From CAMLDH01 sp966250375 (GTDB taxonomy: Bacteria; Pseudomonadota; Gammaproteobacteria; Burkholderiales; Burkholderiaceae_D), in assembly GCA_966250375.1 (NCBI GenBank), contig CBINHE010000065.1, positions 1 through 22,158 of the forward strand: a DNA stretch of 22,158 nucleotides, in the 5' to 3' direction. Below, in pieces: positions 16,511-22,158 of the stretch (positions are counted from its first letter, which is position 1; every line of letters begins with the position of its first letter). The position numbers and the translations under genes are program-made. The notes under the pieces are model-generated. The model made no database searches, had not been told where the DNA came from, and saw only the letters and a program-made list of their open reading frames with translations.

Positions 16511-16676
16511 TTGCAGGAGCGGGCCTTACCCGCGATAGCTTGCATGTGCCGACACCTATCGCGGGGTGGAGCAGGGAATTCGTGCGGCTGCCGCACACCT
16601 GCGGAACGGTTTGCGCTTGCAAGCGGATCGCCGCCCGGCGCAAATGCGCCCTGCAAGGGAGGCCAGCTCCTACAAG
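16511..16676. repeat. REP-doublet (BIME-like) intergenic element
   Basis: The element is bounded by inverted ends, TTGCAGGAGCGGGCC at 16511 and GGCCAGCTCCTACAAG at 16661-16676. Inside, CCCGCGATAG (about 16529-16537) pairs with CTATCGCGGG (about 16556-16565). It also carries a 35-base block (16594-16628) found again at 11878-11912. This layout is like paired REP elements with GTAGGAGC-type heads. It fills most of the 16467-16859 gap. Confidence 0.7.
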
Positions 16677-16723
16677 AAATACCGCGTAGAAGCCACAACT
16701 AATTTTGCTCGGTTACTTAGAGG

Positions 16724-16750
16724 CTCCCTCCCCTTGAAAGAGAAGGAATA
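16724..16750. repeat. Half copy of the CCCTCCCC palindrome repeat
   Basis: CTCCCTCCCCTTGAAAGAGAAGGAAT resembles the palindrome at 7060-7082 (CCCTCCCCTTGAAGGGGAGGGAAT), with the right arm decayed. It is a second, degenerate copy of that repeat family. Confidence 0.5.
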
Positions 16751-16859
16751 CGGCGGTTGGAACACATCAGAAAAAATGTGCCGGACACTATTGTCGTAGG
16801 CATGATTTGCTCCTATCAAGTATTTTGTCCAATAGGGCCGCGCCCTGTACTGCGGTGCC

Positions 16860-17325
16860 TCAAGCGTCTTCCAAACACCTGCTTTTCCAATAATGGATTT
16901 GCCGATACATCGATTCAACTGCGAGCGGAATCACGCAGCGATTCTGTATTGCCCACGGCAATCCGCGCAATGCACTCGTCACAGTTGCCGCCAAAAGATC
17001 CCATTGGTACGCGGTGCGCAGTATGTCGAGCGTCTGCTTCAGCGCACACTTCCATGGCAGCCGCATCCAGGCGACCCATAGTGCATTACGCGCCAGTAAT
17101 TTCCGCCGCAAGCGCATGTCGCGTTGCGCAGAGGGATAGTGATGCACGATCAATTGCGGCGCGTACAGTAATGTCCAGTCGCGCACAGCCAGATCGAGCG
17201 CAAGCAGCGCCTCTTCGCCGCCGATGAAAAAGTGCGCTTCATAGCCGCCGGCGTCGAGAAAAGCATGGCGCCGAAATACTGCAGCGCCCGCCAGAAATCC
17301 GAGTACTGCCCGCCCCGGCAGGTGT
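16860..17325 (-). pseudogene. C-terminal remnant of a family 2 glycosyltransferase
   Basis: Reading downstream from about 17325, this frame gives LPGRAVLGFLAGAAVFRR, DAGGYEAHFFIGGEEALLA, and LYAPQLIVHHYPSAQRD. These are typical of the second half of GT2 enzymes (acceptor-side GG[YF]...GGEE and the VHHYPS strand). The N-terminal half with the DxD nucleotide-sugar site is absent. The sequence above 17325 in this frame is a shadow of the PIG-L gene. The fragment is about 155 codons and has no start of its own. It is joined out of frame to the deacetylase gene, which indicates a deletion that fused two neighbouring genes. Confidence 0.75.
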
Positions 17326-17929
17326 AACAACGCACCGCACGTGCTTTGGTCGGGCTGTTGCCCGACGTATCGAACGCAGCAGGCGTCGCATCGATGCCGG
17401 ACTCTCGCAATACCGCCAGGCGCTGCTGCAACAAACCGGTGACGCGCCGGTACAGCGCATCTTCGTACATGAACCAGTTCAAGTGCGCAAAATCGCGCCG
17501 CGCCATCAATGCAGCACGATGCGTCAACCGATGGTCGGCGTGGAACAGACCTGCCGGCATCAGCACGCTGTCCGGATGCTGCGCATGCATCGCCACCGCA
17601 AGCGCGGCGGCCACACGCACGGCGTCCGGCCCAGCGCCGTACTGGCTGTCGCAAAAATCCAGCCAGTACGGCTGCGCATGCAACAATGCCAATGCCTGCC
17701 TGTCCTCTTCACGTCGCGCGGCCATTGCTTGCTGCGCATTCACGAACCCGGCTGCCGCATCCCATTCCGGCAAGGCATCGGAGAATGGCGGCACCGCTGC
17801 ACAGATGGTTACGACTATCGCGCCGGAGACCAGCGACAACAACTCTGCGCACGAAAACACACCATCATCCAGATGCGGCGATAGCACCATGAGCTTGCCG
17901 AGCGCTGTCGTCGATGGGATTGGCGTCAT
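17150..17929 (-). CDS. PIG-L/LmbE-family deacetylase with altered C-terminus
   Basis: The 259-residue protein has the zinc-binding PHLDD at residues 18-22 and a second zinc region FHADH at 129-133, as in N-acetylglucosamine-type deacetylases (PIG-L, MshB, LmbE). Start ATG at 17929 overlaps the upstream glycosyltransferase stop as ATGA; an ATG at 17959 also exists. Homology-like sequence ends near residue 202 (KARAVRCY). The remaining 57 or so residues read a glycosyltransferase sequence in the wrong frame and look like noise (Cys/Arg/Ser-rich). The active site is N-terminal, so residual activity is possible, but the family's C-terminal part is lost. It probably deacetylated a sugar in the surrounding glycan pathway. 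Confidence 0.75.
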   Translation of the reverse strand: MTPIPSTTALGKLMVLSPHLDDGVFSCAELLSLVSGAIVVTICAAVPPFSDALPEWDAAAGFVNAQQAMAARREEDRQALALLHAQPYWLDFCDSQYGAGPDAVRVAAALAVAMHAQHPDSVLMPAGLFHADHRLTHRAALMARRDFAHLNWFMYEDALYRRVTGLLQQRLAVLRESGIDATPAAFDTSGNSPTKARAVRCYTCRGGQYSDFWRALQYFGAMLFSTPAAMKRTFSSAAKRRCLRSIWLCATGHYCTRRN

Positions 17930-18870
17930 TGCGTCACCAGACGCAATGCCTTGTTCCAATCGTCGATGAAGCGGTCGATGTGGAAGCGTTCCCGCGCCCG
18001 CCGCCGCGCGCCCTCGCCCAAGCGGCGCGCCTGCTCTGGATATTTCAACAATTCCTGCATTTTCGCGATCAACGCTGCGACGTCGGTATCGACATGGCCG
18101 GACACGCCGTTTTCAATTGCCGTTGCCATTTCAGTCGTCGCCAAACCGACAATCGGAATGCCGGCCATCATGGCTTCAATCACCGCAAGCCCCATGCTGG
18201 TATAGCGAATCGGGTTGAACAGGAAGCGATAGCGTGCGGCAAACGCCGGCAGTTGCGCATGCGTAATCTCGCCCAGGCCGCCGCATTGCTCCGCCCCCAT
18301 ACCGACCAGATCCAGCGACACCTGTTTGCGCACTGTGTCGAAAATGTCGCCGCCCAAGCGACGGCCGCGCTGCGCCAGATGATTGATCACCACCAAGCCG
18401 CGTTCAAGTTCACCGCGATAAACGACATCGTGCGGAATCATCACACCATGTTCGATGACGCGAGTGGTTACGCCCGCGCTGTCCCACATCAACGCATTGA
18501 AATGCGTTACATGCACCAGCAGCACGCTTGCATCGCTAACCGGATGCCGCATATCGGTCGGGTGTTCGCGCGGCGGATCGTGCTCCAGGTAAATGCGCGG
18601 CAAGCGGCGCTGTGCCGCGCTCAAATAGCGATACTGATCGTCCAGATACTGCGCATCGTCCTGAAAAACGATGCAATCGATGTCGCAATCTGCCGCCTGC
18701 GCAACCGGCAAGTCGATCACATTGTCGCCCCACGGCATGTGTCCGCAACGACCGCCATAGCCGGGCGGACGCCCGGGTTTCGACAGCACGTAAAAATCGT
18801 GCGGCGCCTGCGTCAAGTAATACAAGTAGCTGCCATGCGTATGCCAGGTCAGGATTTTCAAGCGGCGCAT
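17926..18870 (-). CDS. Glycosyltransferase (GT-B, family 4-like)
   Basis: The 314-residue protein shows the GT4-type donor-binding segment: FNPIRYTSMGLAVIEAMMAG followed by IPIVGLATTEM and ENGVSGHV, ending with helices ARRLGEGARRRARERF. The N-terminal half (ILTWHTHGSYLYYL) is short and atypical but fits an acceptor-binding GT-B domain. A GAAGGT ribosome-binding site precedes the ATG. It starts 18 bases after the radical SAM gene and overlaps the deacetylase gene, so it lies in the middle of one operon. Sugar donor and acceptor are unknown. Confidence 0.88.
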   Translation of the reverse strand: MRRLKILTWHTHGSYLYYLTQAPHDFYVLSKPGRPPGYGGRCGHMPWGDNVIDLPVAQAADCDIDCIVFQDDAQYLDDQYRYLSAAQRRLPRIYLEHDPPREHPTDMRHPVSDASVLLVHVTHFNALMWDSAGVTTRVIEHGVMIPHDVVYRGELERGLVVINHLAQRGRRLGGDIFDTVRKQVSLDLVGMGAEQCGGLGEITHAQLPAFAARYRFLFNPIRYTSMGLAVIEAMMAGIPIVGLATTEMATAIENGVSGHVDTDVAALIAKMQELLKYPEQARRLGEGARRRARERFHIDRFIDDWNKALRLVTQ

Positions 18871-18888
18871 CGCTACCTTCGTTCCATA

Positions 18889-19890
18889 TCAAAACGTCCC
18901 TGCATAGACCGCGCAGCCACGGCAGATTTCGGGCGGCGCATCATCCGATGCCAGTTTTTCGCGGAACGTGTTGTAAGCGTCGTTGTTCCAGATCGCCACC
19001 ACGCCTTCGTTGGCCATGCTGCCGAAATTGATTCGATCGGGCGTCCCCACCATGCAGCAAGGCATGGCGCGGCCGTCATAACTCACATAAGAGCCGCGCC
19101 ACGGCCAGTCGCAACGTGCGCGCCCAGTCACACCTGGTGCATGTCGTTTCGGTCGTACATTGGGCAAACGCAATTCAATGCCCAGTGTTTGCGCTGTCTG
19201 GCGTGCAAGCCCGAAAAAATCTTCGACAAGTGAAATATCTTCATTGAGCAAGGTTTCCTGTTCAATGAAGGCACGCATCGGCCGATATTGTTCCGGCAAT
19301 GTTGATTCGCTAAAGTCATGGCAGAGGTGCTGTACCGACAGCACGTCGATGCCCTCTTCATGTGCAAGCCTTACCAAATCCGGCAATTCTGACAAATTGC
19401 TGCGCATGACAACGCATACCAGGCAGATATGCGGCAGCTCGCTTTGCAATTGCGCCTTGGCATGCGTAAGCCGCCGCAAATTGCGCAATATCTTGTCAAA
19501 ATGCGCGCGCACACGAATCGCTTCATACACGGCCGCGCTCGCGCCGTCGATCGATACATGTAGCGTATGCAAGCCGCTACGCACACAATCCTCGGCGCGG
19601 CGCTCGCTCAGTATGGTCAGGTTGGTGTTGATCGACACCTGAATGCCGCGCGCCACCGCATAACGCACCATATCGAATAAATGCAGATGCATCATCGGCT
19701 CGCCCAGTCCCTGCAACTGGAGCTCGCTGACATTGGGAAACTGATCGATGATCTGGCAGAAATCGGTATAGCGCATGAACGCCGGTGGTTCGCCATGCGC
19801 CCCGTCAGTGCGAAATTGAATCGGGCACATGCGGCAACGCAGATTGCATTGGCCTACTGGTTCCATTTGCAAGAAGCCAGGCAATTCCAT
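18889..19890 (-). CDS. Radical SAM protein with SPASM-type C-terminus
   Basis: The 333-residue protein has the radical SAM motif CNLRCRMC (C15, C19, C22), the GLGEP-containing strand and the INTN / HVSIDGA segments of the SAM-binding barrel. The C-terminal part has CDWPWRGSYVSYDGRAMPCC and later CRGC, consistent with an auxiliary iron-sulfur SPASM or twitch domain. I chose the ATG at 19890, seven bases after the upstream GT2 stop and preceded by a GAGG element that overlaps that stop. An in-frame ATG at 19929 lies inside the GT2 gene. Related proteins occur in polysaccharide clusters with unknown substrates. No short precursor-peptide gene was seen nearby. Confidence 0.9.
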   Translation of the reverse strand: MELPGFLQMEPVGQCNLRCRMCPIQFRTDGAHGEPPAFMRYTDFCQIIDQFPNVSELQLQGLGEPMMHLHLFDMVRYAVARGIQVSINTNLTILSERRAEDCVRSGLHTLHVSIDGASAAVYEAIRVRAHFDKILRNLRRLTHAKAQLQSELPHICLVCVVMRSNLSELPDLVRLAHEEGIDVLSVQHLCHDFSESTLPEQYRPMRAFIEQETLLNEDISLVEDFFGLARQTAQTLGIELRLPNVRPKRHAPGVTGRARCDWPWRGSYVSYDGRAMPCCMVGTPDRINFGSMANEGVVAIWNNDAYNTFREKLASDDAPPEICRGCAVYAGTF

Positions 19891-19897
19891 TGCCGCC

Positions 19898-21004
19898 TCA
19901 CACAAAACGCGTGCGGAACTTGAGCGCACCGACCATGCGCCAGAACACGGCCAAAGGCGGAATCAGCACCGACGTCACAATCATTTCGGCGATGTGGGCG
20001 GGCGTTTTGGCGGTAAGGTGCAAGCGCCTCAGGCAAAACGACACGGTAAGCCCAACCCACAGGCTGCCTGCCGCAGCCGCTATCAGCGGCGCGCGCAACG
20101 CGACGCCCAATACACAGCTCAATAGCGCGAGCACAATGAAGTAATAGTCCCAGCGCGGCGTAGCGCGAATTTTTTCCCGATACAGCTCAGGATGTTTCTT
20201 GAACAGCAGCGCATCGAACAACACTTTGCGTTGTTGCGCGAGACTCACCCCCCATGAGGCCGGCCGGATAGGATGCACAACGACGGCAGTCGGCACGCGC
20301 GCGACATACGCCTTCATGCCCAGCAGCCGGAAATAAAGATCAGCATCCTCGCGCCACGCAAAGCGAAAGCGTTCATCGAATCCATTCAACTGTTCCAAGA
20401 CGGATTTTCGGCAAAAGCAGTTGGCGGTGACAAACTCCGCGCGTTCCAGACCTTTGGCATCGAGTTCGTAATCGGTCGGCGTCCGATGCAAAGGCATCAC
20501 GATACGTCCCCATGCCGCCTGCACATTGCCCTGAAAAGCATGCAATCCTCTTTCCAGCCAATCGGTCCTGGCTATCGTGTCATCGTCGGTAAATGCAATA
20601 ATCTCGCCGCGCGCCGCGCGCCAGCCGAGATTGCGCGCGGCAGCGGGGCCATGCGGACCTTGCGATGGAATGTAAGTGATGCTCAGTCCGCAGCCACTTG
20701 CATGGGCTGCCCAATCAATCACCACGTCGCGCGTCTGACGGCAGGGTGCATCATCGACCACAATGATTTCAAAGGATGATGCATCGAAATGCTGCAGAAT
20801 CAATCCGGCCAGACAGCGGCTCAACAACTGAGGTCGGCCACAAGTCGGCACGACAACGGACACCAAGATCTGGTCGACGCTGCTTTTTTTTTCCGAAGAA
20901 TAAGAAATGCCAGATGCCGTGGGCACATACGTAGGCACATAAGCGGCAGAATCGCCATGTTTGGCTTCTCTACGATTTCTGGAGAAAGCAATAATCTTAG
21001 GCAT
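19898..21004 (-). CDS. Family 2 glycosyltransferase, membrane-anchored
   Basis: The 368-residue protein has a GT-A core starting VSVVVPTCGRP (residues 48-58), the metal/nucleotide-sugar motifs VVDDAP (83-87) and FTDDDT (138-143), and FAWREDADLYFRL as the catalytic-base region. About residues 287-325 form two membrane helices, so it is anchored in the inner membrane facing the cytoplasm. The first 47 residues are low in homology and contain a tandem YVPT pair. Codons 38-41 include a run of nine A on the coding strand (20884-20892 as T on +). It is the first gene of the minus-strand run. The Shine-Dalgarno before 21004 is poor. Confidence 0.9.
   Translation of the reverse strand: MPKIIAFSRNRREAKHGDSAAYVPTYVPTASGISYSSEKKSSVDQILVSVVVPTCGRPQLLSRCLAGLILQHFDASSFEIIVVDDAPCRQTRDVVIDWAAHASGCGLSITYIPSQGPHGPAAARNLGWRAARGEIIAFTDDDTIARTDWLERGLHAFQGNVQAAWGRIVMPLHRTPTDYELDAKGLERAEFVTANCFCRKSVLEQLNGFDERFRFAWREDADLYFRLLGMKAYVARVPTAVVVHPIRPASWGVSLAQQRKVLFDALLFKKHPELYREKIRATPRWDYYFIVLALLSCVLGVALRAPLIAAAAGSLWVGLTVSFCLRRLHLTAKTPAHIAEMIVTSVLIPPLAVFWRMVGALKFRTRFV
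20884..20892 (-). repeat. A9 homopolymer inside glycosyltransferase gene
   Basis: Nine consecutive A (coding strand) span codons 38-41 (Glu-Lys-Lys-Ser), just ahead of the catalytic domain. A change of one base by slippage would close the reading frame before the GT2 core. Confidence 0.85.
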
Positions 21005-21158
21005 CAGCGTCGTCCCATAAAAAACAATTCCGCTTTTTAATTGACTGACGCCACCTGTTTACTTACCTCGCTTGCGTACGAAAAAGAAAGGCCAGATCAG
21101 TCATTCAAAAGCGCGCTTGGAGCATGCAAATCCTGTTCCAGCGCTGCATTGCCACAAG

Positions 21159-21207
21159 ACTAGTAGTCAGTCAAGTTGAGACGCGGGGAAGAAATCGATG
21201 GATTTTT
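21159..21207 (+). repeat. Dispersed direct repeat, copy B
   Basis: ACTAGTAGTCAGTCAAGTTGA through AAGAAATCGATGGATTTTT is the counterpart of 99-148, same orientation, about 21 kb apart. It sits between the GT2 gene and the effector-like gene. I see nothing else in the 21005-21303 gap. Confidence 0.7.
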
Positions 21208-21303
21208 AGCCAGACATTGACGAGGGAACTACATGGGCGATGGAACTATTTTCTACTTCGATCTCACTTAGAAGTCTGAAAAAAACCAAATTTCACCACC
21301 CTC

Positions 21304-22044
21304 ATGAAACCCACCTTTCCCGGACAGCGTCCAGATTACTTCCATTCCCAAGAGCCGGAAAATAGCAATGCCAACCAAGCCGGATCGAGTTCCAATTCGC
21401 AGGAAGAAAATTCTACGGAGCAAATTAAGCCAAGGCATTCCGAACCGACAATTTACCGCCAGCGTTCTTTGCAAACAGCGCTTCTCGCGCAAGTGCTTGC
21501 TCGGACAAGACACCAAGAGGCGGAGTATTTTGCTGAATGGAATGCATGGGCACAGGCAAGTGGAGTCTCCGGCGAAAATCGCACGGAAGCTGTTAACAGG
21601 TTGAAGGCGTGGCTTATAGCTGATCAGTCTGATGAACCGTTATGCCTAAACGGCCTTGGATTGACGGTGCTGGAACGACTTTATCCAGAGCACTATGCTG
21701 CAACACAAACCATGCTGTACAAGGCAATAGACAAAGACGACAAAGACGAGATTTTTTCAAGCAGGCTCGAGGCATACCTGCAAGAACATGGCGACTTGCA
21801 AAACAACAGCGATGCTCAACGAGAGGGTGGAGTCAAAGTGGCAAAAGACATCGCTTATGAGATAAATGATCCATTAACCCGGCAGTTCTTGGCGGAGAAA
21901 AATTTGTCGCATCTGGTTGCCTTCATGAACGCGGACGAAAGCGCTGACGCCTCTCCAGCGGATGAAGATGAAGACGTATTCGTGGATGCAGTCGAAAACT
22001 TCAATCTCCCCCATAGCACGGATTCCCCCCGGATGTCGGGGTGA
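21304..22044 (+). CDS. LRR/NEL-effector-like protein (truncated type)
   Basis: The 246-residue protein has a Ser/Asn/Gln/Glu-rich, structure-poor first 45 residues like type III secretion signals. Then ENRTEAVNRLKAWL (91-104) and LCLNGLGLTVL (113-123) recall the cap and first repeat of IpaH/SspH-type LRR effectors (R..AV.R...CL...L.L..LGL..LP). No further leucine-rich repeats and no NEL ligase Cys-box follow. The rest is helical, with an acidic ending (ADEDEDVFVDAVENF). The gene appears AT-richer than its neighbours and has no good Shine-Dalgarno. It may be a decayed effector, an effector fragment or an unrelated orphan. No secretion genes are in the window. Confidence 0.55.
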   Translation: MKPTFPGQRPDYFHSQEPENSNANQAGSSSNSQEENSTEQIKPRHSEPTIYRQRSLQTALLAQVLARTRHQEAEYFAEWNAWAQASGVSGENRTEAVNRLKAWLIADQSDEPLCLNGLGLTVLERLYPEHYAATQTMLYKAIDKDDKDEIFSSRLEAYLQEHGDLQNNSDAQREGGVKVAKDIAYEINDPLTRQFLAEKNLSHLVAFMNADESADASPADEDEDVFVDAVENFNLPHSTDSPRMSG

Positions 22045-22093
22045 ACCAGGTTTCTTTCGAGGTGCAGTGCTAAGCGCGAGGAGCACCGTAATG

Positions 22094-22125
22094 TAGTATC
22101 CGGTCTAGGAGTCTGTCGGACTTTC
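22094..22125 (+). repeat. Mobile-element-end-like sequence at right edge
   Basis: TAGTATCCGGTCTAGGAGTC continues as TGTCGGACTTTC. Its first 12 bases (TAGTATCCGGTC) match copy C at 11 of 12, and the rest resembles the start of an insertion sequence, but the window ends before any transposase could be seen. Confidence 0.3.
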
Positions 22126-22158
22126 TCGTAGATATGCACGTCCTCCTTCGATAAAATT

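Noticed and set aside
16467..16643. N-terminal extension of the GlcG/HbpS-like protein
   Set aside because: It translates the REP-like element and lacks the good Shine-Dalgarno found at 16466.
17914..19233. A 439-codon plus-strand open frame opposite the deacetylase, GT4 and radical SAM genes
   Set aside because: It is His/Arg/Ala-rich with no recognisable domain and lies antisense to three clear protein families; it is the usual open antisense frame of GC-rich coding DNA.
1..22158. CRISPR arrays, tRNA, rRNA or riboswitch signatures
   Set aside because: No regularly spaced direct repeats and no tRNA- or rRNA-like conserved stretches were found by eye in any intergenic region.

Overview
The window looks like a chromosomal segment of a Gram-negative betaproteobacterium, most likely Burkholderiales and perhaps Oxalobacteraceae. 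This is inferred from moderately high GC, an aa3-type cytochrome oxidase subunit typical of that group, REP-like dispersed repeats and a c-di-GMP signalling protein; no rRNA or tRNA gene is present to confirm it. It reads as an accessory 'stress plus glycan' region: two minus-strand runs of surface-carbohydrate genes on either side of a plus-strand block of respiration, envelope-stress and signalling genes.

Left part (313-2991, minus): a small putative lipoprotein, an FAD-dependent oxidoreductase with a C-terminal Rieske [2Fe-2S] domain, and a PRPP-binding phosphoribosyltransferase. Next (3104-6920, minus) is a tightly coupled operon of a NodU/CmcH-type carbamoyltransferase, a family 9 glycosyltransferase and a UDP-glucuronate decarboxylase, each pair joined by an ATGA stop/start overlap. 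It predicts a carbamoylated, pentose-containing glycan.

Middle (7438-15836, plus): a glycine-zipper lipoprotein, a stand-alone cytochrome c oxidase subunit I and an MscS channel form one operon preceded by a sigma-54-like -24/-12 element. Then come a four-helix membrane protein with an inverted repeat upstream, and a 1200-residue protein that joins a hybrid histidine kinase, a receiver, a GGDEF domain and an EAL domain. Its stop codon lies inside a 112-bp MITE-like inverted repeat.

Right part (15969-21004, minus): a GlcG/HbpS-like small protein, then a second carbohydrate run: GT2 glycosyltransferase, radical SAM/SPASM protein, GT4-like glycosyltransferase, PIG-L deacetylase and the C-terminal remnant of another GT2 joined out of frame to the deacetylase. 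The leading GT2 gene has a nine-base homopolymer just before its catalytic domain, a possible phase-variation tract.

The right edge carries an AT-richer plus-strand gene whose centre resembles the cap of LRR/NEL (IpaH-like) type III effectors. A roughly 48-bp sequence occurs at both ends of the window in direct orientation, with shorter relatives next to the MITE-like element and after the effector-like gene, so mobile or non-autonomous elements have probably shaped the region.
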